Below are positions 1 to 6,647 of a DNA stretch of 8,006 nt, piece by piece (within the stretch, counting starts at the first letter, position 1; the number at the start of each line of letters is the position of its first letter). Both the position numbers and the translations under genes were made by a program. The DNA is from Eubacteriales Family XIII. Incertae Sedis bacterium (GTDB lineage Bacteria > Bacillota > Clostridia > Peptostreptococcales > Anaerovoracaceae), in the NCBI GenBank assembly GCA_031255695.1, contig JAIRSA010000226.1, forward strand, positions 1 to 8,006. Direction: 5' to 3'. Below the pieces are notes generated by a model. That model ran no database searches. It was not told the origin of the DNA and saw only the letters and a program-made list of their open reading frames with translations.

Positions 1-1097
1 TTGAATTTGTCGAAGGGCCATTTGGGGAATTTGATGACGACGTAGTCCAGGGTCGGCTCGAAGCAGGCGCTGGTCTTCAGCGTCACGTAGTTGCGCAGCT
101 CGTCCAGGCTGTAGCCCAGCGCGATCTTGGCCGAAATCTTGGCAATGGGGTAGCCGGCGGCCTTGGATGCGAGCGCGGACGAGCGGCTGACGCGCGGGTT
201 CACCTCTATGACGGCGTATTCGCTGGTTTCGGGGTTCAGGGCGAACTGGATGTTGCAGCCGCCTTCTATGTCGAGGCTGCGTATTATCTTGAGCGACGCG
301 TCGCGCAGCATCTGGTATTCCTCGTCCCGCAATGTCTGTATGGGCGCGACCACTATGCTGTCCCCGGTGTGCACGCCGACCGGGTCGAAGTTCTCCATGC
401 CGCAGACTATGATGCAGTTGTCCTTGGCGTCGCGTATGACTTCGTATTCTATCTCCTTCCATCCGGCCACAGAGCGTTCCAGCAGTATCTGGCCTATGGC
501 GCTGTTGTCCATGCCCCGGTTGGCCAGGAGCTCAAGCTCCTCGTCGGTGGCGGCTATGCCGCCGCCCGTGCCGCCGAGCGTGTAGGCCGGCCTTATTATC
601 ACGGGATAGCCCACCTCTTCGACGAAGGCCTTGCACTGCTGCATGTTCACGGCAATGGCGCTGGCGGGTATGGGCTCGTTTATCTCAAGCATCAGCTCCT
701 TGAAGGCTTCCCTGTCCTCGGCCCTCTTTATGCTGCGCTTGTTGACGCCGAGCAGCTTTATGCCTAGGCGTGCGAGGGTGCCGCTTTCCTCCAGGGCCAT
801 GGAGAGGTTCAGCCCGGTCTGGCCGCCGAAGCCCGCCAATATCCCGTCCGGCCGCTCGCGTTCGAGTATGGGCACCATGGCCTCCTCTGTGAGCGGCTCC
901 ATATATACCTTGTCGGCAATGCCTTGGTCTGTCATGATGGTCGCGGGGTTGCTGTTGACGAGGATGGTCTCTATGCCTTCTTCCCTGATGGCCTTGCAGG
1001 CCTGCGTCCCCGCGTAGTCGAATTCTGCGGCCTGCCCTATTATTATCGGGCCTGAGCCTATTATCAGCACCTTTTTCAGATTTTCGTTTTTAGGCAT
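1..1097 (-). CDS. carB: Carbamoyl-phosphate synthase large subunit, N-terminal third (runs off the window)
   Basis: CarB makes carbamoyl phosphate from bicarbonate, two ATP and ammonia channelled from CarA, feeding citrulline (arginine) and pyrimidine synthesis in the cytoplasm. The visible 365 codons (family about 1,070) cover the pre-ATP-grasp region and most of the first ATP-grasp (carboxyphosphate) domain. The start reads MPKNENLKKVLIIGSGP, followed by GQAAEFDYAGTQ, NSNPATIMTD, GGQTGLNLS and RPAYTLGGTGGG. The ATP-contact arginines fall at 129 and 169, the same numbers as in Escherichia coli CarB. The ATG overlaps the carA stop by one base (TAATG). A GGAG six bases upstream lies inside the last carA codons, which points to translational coupling. 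The gene is open and intact to the window edge; the missing part is off the left side. Identification is firm. Whether it serves arginine, pyrimidines or both is inferred from context only. Confidence 0.97.
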   Translation of the reverse strand, partial: MPKNENLKKVLIIGSGPIIIGQAAEFDYAGTQACKAIREEGIETILVNSNPATIMTDQGIADKVYMEPLTEEAMVPILERERPDGILAGFGGQTGLNLSMALEESGTLARLGIKLLGVNKRSIKRAEDREAFKELMLEINEPIPASAIAVNMQQCKAFVEEVGYPVIIRPAYTLGGTGGGIAATDEELELLANRGMDNSAIGQILLERSVAGWKEIEYEVIRDAKDNCIIVCGMENFDPVGVHTGDSIVVAPIQTLRDEEYQMLRDASLKIIRSLDIEGGCNIQFALNPETSEYAVIEVNPRVSRSSALASKAAGYPIAKISAKIALGYSLDELRNYVTLKTSACFEPTLDYVVIKFPKWPFDKF

Positions 1098-2170
1098 TAG
1101 CCTCTCCCGCCTTTCATCAGTTCCATGAAACGGTCAAATAGATGGCCTGAGTCGTTCGGCCCCGGCGATGCCTCTGGATGGAACTGCACGGAGAAGATGG
1201 GCAGGCTCGCATGCCGCATCCCTTCCACCGTCTCGTCGTTCAGGTTCCTATGGGTAATGACCATGCCGCTCCGCGACACGCTCCCGCCGTCAACCGCGAA
1301 GCCGTGGTTCTGGGACGTGATGGCCGAGCGCCCGGTCTCCAGCTCGATCACGCCGTGGTTGCCGCCCCTGTGGCCGTATTTCATTTTGTATGTCTTGCCG
1401 CCGAATGCGTGGGCGAGTATCTGGTGGCCCATGCAGACGCCGAACATCGGGACCTTGCCGATGAGGGCGCGGGCCGCCTCTATGCCTTTTGTGGCCTCTT
1501 CTGGATCCGCCGGCCCGTTTGACAGGAATACCCCGTCGGGCGATATGGCCATGATCTCCTGGGCCTTGCTGCCGTAGGGGAAGATGTGGAGGTCGCAGCC
1601 CTTGGCGGAGAGGGCTTTCAGTATGCTCGCCTTTATGCCGAAGTCGATGACTGCCACTTTGAATCCGGGACCGGGCCTATGGATGAGCTCTGCCGTGCCC
1701 GCCTCCTTCATCCAGTCCTGGCGCAGGCTTGTCTGCCGGCAGAGCCGCTTGGCTTCATCGACGCTGATCCCTTCCGTGCTCACGACGGCCTTCACCGTGC
1801 CTTCGTCGCGCACCTTCTTCGTGATCATCCTGGTATCGACGTTCCAGACGCCAGGGACCCCTTGGATCCTCAGCCATTCGTCTATGGTCATGACGCTTTT
1901 GTTGTTCGAGGGGTGGAAGGCTATGTCCTTGGCAATGAGGCCGAAGGCGTGTATGCGCCCCGACTCGTAGTCGATCTCGTTCACGCCGTAGTTGCCGATC
2001 AGGGGGTAGGTCATGTTTATGATCTGCCCTTTGTACGACGGGTCCGTCAGTATTTTCTGGTAGCCTGTCATGGACGTGTTGAAAACCAGCTCGCCTACGT
2101 TCGTGGCGCGGGCGCCGAAGCCCTTGCCGGCGAAAACGGTCCCGTCTTCAAGATATAGTATCCCGTTCAT
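1097..2170 (-). CDS. carA: Carbamoyl-phosphate synthase small (glutamine amidotransferase) subunit
   Basis: CarA hydrolyses glutamine and passes ammonia to CarB. The protein has 357 residues, normal for the family. The N-terminal CPSase small-chain domain is about residues 1-165 (LYLEDGTVFAGKGFG; MTGYQKILTDPSYKGQ; YPLIGNYGVN). The class I glutamine amidotransferase domain is about 170-355. The nucleophile is Cys246 in FGVCMGHQ, and the triad is completed by His331 and Glu333 in FHPEASPGP; FLSNGPADP at about 215-224 is also typical. The ATG at 2170 is chosen because AGGAGG lies four bases upstream and the protein then begins at the usual MNGILYLEDG. An in-frame ATG at 2245 would overlap the upstream gene and add 25 residues with no family match. 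The DUF1836 gene ends 10 bp upstream and carB overlaps the stop, so the three genes look like one transcription unit. Confidence 0.97.
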   Translation of the reverse strand: MNGILYLEDGTVFAGKGFGARATNVGELVFNTSMTGYQKILTDPSYKGQIINMTYPLIGNYGVNEIDYESGRIHAFGLIAKDIAFHPSNNKSVMTIDEWLRIQGVPGVWNVDTRMITKKVRDEGTVKAVVSTEGISVDEAKRLCRQTSLRQDWMKEAGTAELIHRPGPGFKVAVIDFGIKASILKALSAKGCDLHIFPYGSKAQEIMAISPDGVFLSNGPADPEEATKGIEAARALIGKVPMFGVCMGHQILAHAFGGKTYKMKYGHRGGNHGVIELETGRSAITSQNHGFAVDGGSVSRSGMVITHRNLNDETVEGMRHASLPIFSVQFHPEASPGPNDSGHLFDRFMELMKGGRG

Positions 2171-2180
2171 TTGGCCTCCT

Positions 2181-2792
2181 CTATTTCTTCTTGTGTTTTT
2201 CTGACCGTTTGAGGTAATACTCGTCCAGCAGTTTATGGGCCGCATACTTGGCGGCGCCTATCTGCAGCGCTATGCTCATCAGCACCGAGAAGAGCTCGGT
2301 GGTGTCGTCATCGTCCACGCCCTTGTCGCGTATGGCGTCCTTCACGTCCTCGACCGCATGCATTATCCCGTCGGCCGAATGCGCGCGCGCCTCCTTGAGC
2401 ACCGGCAGCAGGGCGTTGTAGAGCTCCCGGAAATCGATCTTGTCGTCAAAGGTTGAGCCGTAGTTGTCCAGGAAGGGCTTCATCATCAGCTCTATGTCGC
2501 TCATCCGGAATGCATTCCGCAAATGGAATATGAGGGCGAGCATTATCATGTGATCGTTGCTGTATTTCTTTTTGGCCGGCTTGGGGAGCATGCCGTGCCT
2601 CACGTAGTTCGACAGCATGGTCCTGGTTATCACATGCTTTTCCGGCCCGCCGCCGTATGCTTTAAGCTTTTCGTCCAGGAAGCCGATCACCTGGTCGGCG
2701 TATAGCCCGATCTCTGGAAAATCTTCCGCCTCTATGAGGCTGCTCTCTGCGAAAGCCTCCATAGCGCCGCGAAGATATTCTTCATACCGCAT
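2181..2792 (-). CDS. DUF1836 (MerR-like helix-turn-helix) protein, putative regulator
   Basis: This 203-residue protein matches the DUF1836 family as I recall it, a Bacillota group with a MerR-like DNA-binding fold and no well-defined role. The signature block is at about residues 54-110: VITRTMLSNYVRHGMLPKP (helix-turn-helix), then KKKYSNDHMIMLALIFHLRN and a MSDIELMMKPF segment. Residues 140-203 are helical and charged, ending in a basic KHKKK tail. There is no signal peptide or membrane segment, so it is probably a cytoplasmic DNA-binding protein. The start at 2792 has a perfect AAGGAGG five bases upstream; an ATG six codons earlier (2810) has none. Its stop is 10 bp before carA and abuts the carA ribosome site, so it is co-transcribed with carAB. 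Control of carAB or of arginine genes is possible from position but is inference. Family assignment is fairly sure, function unknown. Confidence 0.85.
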   Translation of the reverse strand: MRYEEYLRGAMEAFAESSLIEAEDFPEIGLYADQVIGFLDEKLKAYGGGPEKHVITRTMLSNYVRHGMLPKPAKKKYSNDHMIMLALIFHLRNAFRMSDIELMMKPFLDNYGSTFDDKIDFRELYNALLPVLKEARAHSADGIMHAVEDVKDAIRDKGVDDDDTTELFSVLMSIALQIGAAKYAAHKLLDEYYLKRSEKHKKK

Positions 2793-2797
2793 CTTTC

Positions 2798-2804
2798 CCT
2801 CCTT
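2798..2804 (-). promoter_or_regulatory. Ribosome binding site of the DUF1836 gene
   Basis: A perfect AAGGAGG lies five bases before the ATG at 2792. It decides that start over the upstream in-frame ATG at 2810, which follows a GC-rich stretch without any Shine-Dalgarno match. Confidence 0.85.
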
Positions 2805-2852
2805 CTGCATTCTGCCTGCTGCGCCGCCGGGGCTGTTGGCCGCATATAATTA

Positions 2853-2893
2853 ATCTGCGCCCGATGCCCTGGACAGGCGCCTGCGGCGCAGAT
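2853..2893. repeat. 9-bp inverted repeat enclosing a 10-bp palindrome
   Basis: The arms ATCTGCGCC (2853-2861) and GGCGCAGAT (2885-2893) are exact complements around a 23-nt loop. The right part of the loop plus the edge of the second arm contains the perfect palindrome CAGGCGCCTG (2874-2883). The element lies in the 162-bp gap between the mreB stop and the DUF1836 start. In the transcribed direction it is followed by TAATTATATG and not by a T-run, so it is not a classical intrinsic terminator. It could be an operator, a processing hairpin or a weak terminator. A smaller 5-bp stem, CTCGC/GCGAG, lies at 2923-2936. I see no convincing promoter for the DUF1836-carAB unit in this gap. Confidence 0.5.
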
Positions 2894-2954
2894 CATGATT
2901 CAGGCCTATTGCCTCGCGCCAGCGAGCCGTGCCGTCAAGCCGCACCGGCGGGCA

Positions 2955-3977
2955 TCAAATATACGGCCTTCTTCTATTTACATGGTGTGTTTCCATGACA
3001 TCCATCGAATTCAGCGCCTTGCCTGTCCCTATCGCCACGCAGGACTTGGGGTCGTCCGCGATGATCACGTGTATGCCCGTCCGCTTGCTTATCCGCTTGT
3101 CTATCCCGTCCAGCAAAGCGCCGCCCCCGGTTATGACAATGCCGCTGTTGCTTATGTCCGCCGCCAGCTCCGGCGGCGTCTTCTCAAGCACGGAATGCAC
3201 CGTCTCGCATATCACCTGAAGCGGCTCTTCGAGCGCCTCCAGCATTTCCGTGGAACTCACCTCCACGGATTTGGGCAGCCCCGTCACGAGGTCCCTGCCG
3301 CGGCACTCCATGGAACTGGGCTTGTCGGTGGCGAAAGCGGTGCCTATGCGCATCTTCATCTCTTCCGCAGTCCGCTCTCCTATATACAGCTTGTGCTCCT
3401 TGCGCATGTATTTTATTATGTGTTCGTCAAACTTGTCGCCCGCGACCTTGACCGACATGCTGGTCACTATCCCGCCCAGGGATATCACCGCGACGTCCGT
3501 CGTGCCGCCGCCTATGTCGATGACCATGATCCCGTCAGGCTTCGTTATGTCCAGCCCCGCGCCTATGGCTGCGGCGACCGGCTCTTCCATCAGGTAGACG
3601 GACTTGCCGCCGGCCTGCGTCGCGGCCTCGCTGACCGCCCGCTTCTCGACTTCCGTCACGCCGCTCGGCACGCATACCATGATCCTGGGCTTGAAGAACT
3701 TGCTTCCCCCGCAAGTCTTCCGGATAAAATATTTGAGCATGCGCTCGGTTATGTCATAGTCCGATATGACGCCGTCCTTGAGCGGCCTGACCGCCACAAT
3801 GTTGGCGGGGGTCCTGCCAAGCATCTGCCTGGCCTCTTCGCCGACCGCCATAATCTCGTTGTTGTTCCTGTTTATGGCAACTACCGATGGCTCGTTGAGC
3901 ACTACGCCCTTGCCTTTTATGTAAACCAGCACGTTCGCCGTTCCGAGATCGATTCCTACTTCACCAGAGAAGGCCAA
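2955..3977 (-). CDS. mreB: MreB/Mbl-family rod-shape actin homologue
   Basis: This bacterial actin forms ATP-dependent filaments under the membrane and guides lateral cell-wall synthesis. From the chosen start it has 340 residues, the usual length. The phosphate 1 motif is GIDLGTANVLVY (8-19). The probable catalytic Glu is in MEEPVAAAIGAG (130-141). Phosphate 2 is DIGGGTTDVAVISLGGI (154-170) and the adenosine motif is ITGGGALLDG (282-291). The stretch CVAIGTGKALNSMD is a typical MreB/Mbl C-terminus. No mreC or mreD follows, so it may be a second, Mbl-like copy; similarity by eye does not separate MreB from Mbl. TTG at 3977 is preferred because AAAGGAG lies nine bases upstream; an in-frame TTG at 3986 abuts that site. 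It has its own promoter. The basic tail (about 330-340, with VNRRRPYI) is specific to this protein. Confidence 0.95.
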   Translation of the reverse strand: MAFSGEVGIDLGTANVLVYIKGKGVVLNEPSVVAINRNNNEIMAVGEEARQMLGRTPANIVAVRPLKDGVISDYDITERMLKYFIRKTCGGSKFFKPRIMVCVPSGVTEVEKRAVSEAATQAGGKSVYLMEEPVAAAIGAGLDITKPDGIMVIDIGGGTTDVAVISLGGIVTSMSVKVAGDKFDEHIIKYMRKEHKLYIGERTAEEMKMRIGTAFATDKPSSMECRGRDLVTGLPKSVEVSSTEMLEALEEPLQVICETVHSVLEKTPPELAADISNSGIVITGGGALLDGIDKRISKRTGIHVIIADDPKSCVAIGTGKALNSMDVMETHHVNRRRPYI

Positions 3978-3986
3978 TAAAATCAA

Positions 3987-3993
3987 CTCCTTT
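3987..3993 (-). promoter_or_regulatory. Ribosome binding site of mreB
   Basis: AAAGGAG ends nine bases before the TTG at 3977 and directly touches the alternative TTG at 3986. This favours the 3977 start, which gives the normal short MreB N-terminus MAFSGEVGIDLGT. Confidence 0.75.
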
Positions 3994-4003
3994 CATCCTT
4001 TTC

Positions 4004-4032
4004 ATTATACATGCAATCAAGGGTTATTTCAA
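4004..4032 (-). promoter_or_regulatory. Sigma-A type promoter of mreB
   Basis: The -35 box TTGAAA (4032-4027) and the perfect -10 box TATAAT (4009-4004) are separated by 17 bp, the ideal spacing. Transcription should begin near 3997, giving a leader of about 20 nt that just includes the ribosome site. It shows that mreB can be transcribed independently of argCJB and may also drive the DUF1836-carAB genes by read-through. Confidence 0.85.
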
Positions 4033-4035
4033 TTG

Positions 4036-4062
4036 GTATTTCTCAAGCGGACAGTATTTCTC
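4036..4062. repeat. Direct repeat of GTATTTCTC just upstream of the mreB -35 box
   Basis: GTATTTCTC occurs at 4036-4044 and again at 4054-4062 (GAGAAATAC on the coding strand), an 18-bp period. The nearer copy begins four bases upstream of the -35 box. The position suits an activator or repressor site; no known regulator consensus was recognised. Chance is possible for a 9-mer, but this is the only AT-rich part of the gap. Confidence 0.4.
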
Positions 4063-4084
4063 GGCCGGCAGGCCCGGTGGTGCG

Positions 4085-4165
4085 CGGCGGCCCGAAGCGC
4101 GGCCCGGAGGCGAAGCCCCGGCGGCCCCGGCGGCCCGAAGCGCAGCCTGGAGGCGAAGCCCCGGC
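4085..4165. repeat. GC-rich 38-nt direct repeat, two copies, 43-bp period
   Basis: Copies at 4085-4122 and 4128-4165 agree at 36 of 38 positions. Each begins CGGCGGCCCGAAGCGC and ends GGAGGCGAAGCCCCGGC. A perfect 12-bp palindrome, GCCGCCGGCGGC, follows at 4164-4175. The repeat fills the gap between the argB stop and the mreB promoter. Several GC hairpins can be drawn in the transcript, but none is followed by a U-run, so it is not a recognisable intrinsic terminator. It may act as an mRNA 3'-end structure or be a simple minisatellite. Confidence 0.75.
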
Positions 4166-4234
4166 CGCCGGCGGCGTACAGCGGCCCTGGCGGCGTGCGG
4201 CAGCCATGGCGCTTCCCGGCGGCCGCGCAGTGGC

Positions 4235-5176
4235 CTAGCCGTGTAGCAGCGTGCCGTTGCCTTTGTGTGAAAAAAGCTCTATCAGTATCGAATGCTCGAC
4301 CCGCCCGTCAATTATCGCGGCCTCCTTCAGGCCGTCCCTGATGGCCGCGGCGCAGCACTCGGTTTTTGGGATCATGCCCCCGGCGATCACGCCGCGCTCT
4401 ATGAGCCCTGGGACTTCGCTGATCTTTATGTCGGCTATGAGCGTCGTCTCGTCCGCCTGATCCTCCAGCACGCCGGCCACGTCCGTCATGCTGATCAGTT
4501 TCTCCGCCTTCATCGAGCTGGCTATCGCCGCCGCCGCCGTATCCGCGTTTATGTTGTAGACCTGCCCGCTGCTGTCTGTCCCTATTGTGGCCACAACCGG
4601 TATGAGCCCCTGCGATATGGCCATGAATATGCAGGCGGGATCCACCTTCACCACCCGGCCTACAAAGCCCAGATCCGTTTTCGCCTGGACCTTCTCGGCA
4701 ATGATCATGCCCGCATCGACGCCGCACAGGCCTATGGCCTTGCCTTTGTTGGAATGTATCAGGGAGACGAGCCGTTTGTTGACCTTCCCGGCCAGGACCA
4801 TGGCGACCACGTCCGCAGTGTCTGCGTCGGTGTGCCGGAGCCCGTCTATGAACACAGGCTCTTTGCCCAGCCTGGCGAGCATGGCGTTTATTTCGGGGCC
4901 GCCCCCGTGCACGAGCACCACGTTTATGCCTATGGACGACAGCAGCGTGATATCGCGCATCACCGAGCTTTTCAGGCCCTCGTTCAGCATCGCGCTGCCG
5001 CCGTATTTCACGACGACGGTTTTATTATGGTATTTCTGTATGTATGGCATGGCCTCGTTCAGCCAGGCTGCCTTCTTCAGGATGGTCTCCATATTGGCTT
5101 CCATCTCTCTGGCTTTCATGTCCTGGCTCTCCATATCTTGGGTTTTCATGTCTTGGTTTTCCACATCATGCTCCAT
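4235..5176 (-). CDS. argB: Acetylglutamate kinase with a repetitive N-terminal extension
   Basis: ArgB phosphorylates N-acetyl-L-glutamate with ATP, the second step of arginine synthesis and the usual feedback point when ArgJ is present. Amino-acid-kinase fold motifs are VVKYGGSAM (55-63), VHGGGPEIN (89-97), GLRHTDADT (112-120), NINADTAAAAIASSMKAEKL (208-227), MTDVAGVL (230-237) and GGMIPK with Lys271. The C-terminus ELFSHKGNGTLL resembles the GxGT tail of arginine-inhibited hexameric enzymes, and the segment before the core could form their N-helix; feedback inhibition is therefore likely but inferred. The first 28 residues (ENQDM/KTQDM/ESQDM/KAREM/EANM) are not family sequence. The core starts near METILKK (ATG 5092). 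No good Shine-Dalgarno precedes 5176; GGAG lies nine bases before the ATG at 5119. The true start is thus uncertain among in-frame ATGs at 5176, 5149, 5134, 5119, 5104 and 5092. argJ ends 17 bp upstream. Confidence 0.95.
   Translation of the reverse strand: MEHDVENQDMKTQDMESQDMKAREMEANMETILKKAAWLNEAMPYIQKYHNKTVVVKYGGSAMLNEGLKSSVMRDITLLSSIGINVVLVHGGGPEINAMLARLGKEPVFIDGLRHTDADTADVVAMVLAGKVNKRLVSLIHSNKGKAIGLCGVDAGMIIAEKVQAKTDLGFVGRVVKVDPACIFMAISQGLIPVVATIGTDSSGQVYNINADTAAAAIASSMKAEKLISMTDVAGVLEDQADETTLIADIKISEVPGLIERGVIAGGMIPKTECCAAAIRDGLKEAAIIDGRVEHSILIELFSHKGNGTLLHG
5102..5161 (-). repeat. 15-bp tandem repeat coding the N-terminus of ArgB (4 units)
   Basis: Four in-frame 15-bp units encode ENQDM, KTQDM, ESQDM and KAREM, and a 12-bp partial unit encoding EANM follows (5090-5101). 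The first three units share the CA(A/G)-GA(C/T)-ATG core; the fourth is diverged. Because the period is a multiple of three, copy-number change would keep the frame. Each unit ends in an ATG, so each carries a possible start codon. Confidence 0.8.
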
Positions 5177-5193
5177 TCTGCCCAGCGCGGACG

Positions 5194-6414
5194 CTATGTC
5201 CTATATCTGCCGTTGATCCTCACATAATCGTATGTCAGGTCGCAGCCATACGCTATCGCGCCGCTCTGGCCCTGGTTCAGGCTTACAAGCAGCTTGATCT
5301 CGTCCGCCGCAAGTATCCGCTTGGCTAGGCCCTCGTCGAAGACGCAGGCGACGGAATGCCTGCATACATCGATATTGCCGCCCACAGACGAAATCACTAT
5401 ATCTACGTTGTCAACGCTGAACTCGGCGTCGGAGTAGCCCACGGCGCAGAGTATGCGCCCCCAGTTGGCGTCCTCCCCGAATATGGCGGTCTTGACCAGC
5501 TCCGACTGGATCACCGTCTTTGCCACCTTCCGCGCGGCCCCCTTGTCAGGCGCGCCCGACACTATGCATTCCATGAGTTTCGTCGCGCCTTCGCCGTCTT
5601 TCGCGATCTCCTTGCACAGCTTCGACGTGACCGCGCGCAGCGCGTCGCAGAACTCCTTGAAGTCGTCGCCGTCGGAATGTATGGTGGGGTTCCCCGCAAG
5701 CCCGTTGGCCAGCACGGCCACGGTGTCGTTTGTCGATGTGTCGCCGTCTATGCTTATCTGGTTGAATGTGTCGAGGATGTCGGCGTCCAGGGCCTTCTGA
5801 AGCATTGGCGGGTCTATGGCGGCATCCGTGGTTATGAAGCACAGCATGGTCGCCATGTTCGGGTTTATCATGCCGCTCCCCTTCGCAATCCCGCCCATGA
5901 AGCATTCCTTGTTGCCTATCACGAAGGACACCGCAGTCTCTTTGATCGCCGTGTCGGTCGTGGTTATGGCGGTGGCGGCTGCGGACGAGCCGTCATACGC
6001 CAGCTTCTTCACGACCTTGGGTATGCCGATCGCGAACGGCTCTATGTACATGGGTTCGCCGATCACCCCTGTCGAGCAGACGATCACGTCCTTCTCGTCG
6101 ATCTTCAGGGCGTCCGCCGCCAGCTTGCACGTGTCGCGGGCGATCTGCACCCCGTTCGGCGCACAGGTGTTGGCATTGCCGCTGTTGCATATTATCGCCC
6201 TGGCCTTGCCGTCTTCAAGGTGCTCCCTGTTCACTATTATGGGGGCGCTCCTGACTTTGTTCTGCGTATATACCGCCGCAGACGAGCATATCCGGTCGCT
6301 GACAATGAGCGCCAGATCCTTTTTCTTCTTGTTTTTCCTGAATCCCACGTGCACGCCGGATGCCCGGAAGCCCTTGGGGGCGCACACGCCCTTGTCGACA
6401 TATTCTATATACAT
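5194..6414 (-). CDS. argJ: Ornithine acetyltransferase (glutamate N-acetyltransferase)
   Basis: ArgJ transfers the acetyl group of N-acetylornithine to glutamate, releasing ornithine and recycling acetylglutamate; some members also use acetyl-CoA, which cannot be decided here. The protein has 406 residues, the family size. The self-cleavage and nucleophile site is AKGSGMINPNMATML, with cleavage between Ala188 and Thr189 giving alpha and beta chains. The oxyanion region is CSTGVIGEPM (113-122, Thr115-Gly116). Other signatures are FTQNK-like YTQNKVRSAP (49-58), CNSGNANTCAP, ITTTDTAIK, ISIDGDTSTNDT and the ending DLTYDYVRINGRYRT. A lysine-rich run (KNKKKK, 27-32) sits in an N-terminal loop. AAGGAGA lies ten bases before the ATG. 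argB follows after 17 bp, so the two are surely co-transcribed. No clear promoter precedes argJ; transcription from the argC promoter through the repeat array is likely. Confidence 0.97.
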   Translation of the reverse strand: MYIEYVDKGVCAPKGFRASGVHVGFRKNKKKKDLALIVSDRICSSAAVYTQNKVRSAPIIVNREHLEDGKARAIICNSGNANTCAPNGVQIARDTCKLAADALKIDEKDVIVCSTGVIGEPMYIEPFAIGIPKVVKKLAYDGSSAAATAITTTDTAIKETAVSFVIGNKECFMGGIAKGSGMINPNMATMLCFITTDAAIDPPMLQKALDADILDTFNQISIDGDTSTNDTVAVLANGLAGNPTIHSDGDDFKEFCDALRAVTSKLCKEIAKDGEGATKLMECIVSGAPDKGAARKVAKTVIQSELVKTAIFGEDANWGRILCAVGYSDAEFSVDNVDIVISSVGGNIDVCRHSVACVFDEGLAKRILAADEIKLLVSLNQGQSGAIAYGCDLTYDYVRINGRYRT

Positions 6415-6447
6415 AAGCCCTCGCTCTCCTTTGCAATATCAATTGTT

Positions 6448-6642
6448 TGCCTGCTGGCTGTGCTGGCACCTGCGTTTGCCGGCTGGCTGTGCCTGCTGGC
6501 TGTGCTGGCCGCCGGGCGGGTGTCTGCGCCCGCTGGCTGTGTTGGCCGCCGGGCGGGTGCCTGCGCCCGCTGGCTGTTTTGGCTGCCGGGCGGGTGCCTG
6601 CGCCCGCTGGTAGTGCTGGCCGCCGGGCGGGTGCCGCCAGCG
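6448..6642. repeat. 37-bp GC-rich tandem repeat between argC and argJ
   Basis: Four units begin at 6495, 6532, 6569 and 6606, exactly 37 bp apart. Each holds GCTGG, then (G/T)CCGGGCGGGTG; units 1-3 differ at only a few positions and unit 4 diverges in its last third. An older-looking flank (6448-6494) contains a 20-nt stretch identical to 6490-6509. Most units carry the near-palindrome CCGCCGGGCGG, so the transcript could fold into serial hairpins. There are no spacers. The array occupies most of the 233-bp gap within the arg operon. Confidence 0.9.
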
Positions 6643-6647
6643 CCGTA

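Noticed and set aside
2171..2245. Longer carA start at the in-frame ATG 2245
   Set aside because: It would overlap the DUF1836 gene by 65 bases, lacks family similarity, and a strong ribosome site precedes the ATG at 2170.
2845..2850. TATAAT on the plus strand as a promoter
   Set aside because: No -35-like hexamer at 16-18 bp and no plus-strand gene downstream.
2895..3980. 361-codon open frame on the plus strand
   Set aside because: Exact antisense shadow of mreB, with the same skewed composition and no supported start.
4063..4234. Intrinsic terminator after argB
   Set aside because: Many GC stems can be drawn, but none is followed by a U-run in the transcribed direction.
4033..4341. Plus-strand frame through the 4085-4165 repeat
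   Set aside because: Pro/Arg/Gly low-complexity peptide from the repeat, which then runs antisense into argB; no ribosome site.
6495..6642. CRISPR array
   Set aside because: The 37-bp units are directly adjacent with no unique spacers, and there is no cas gene nearby.
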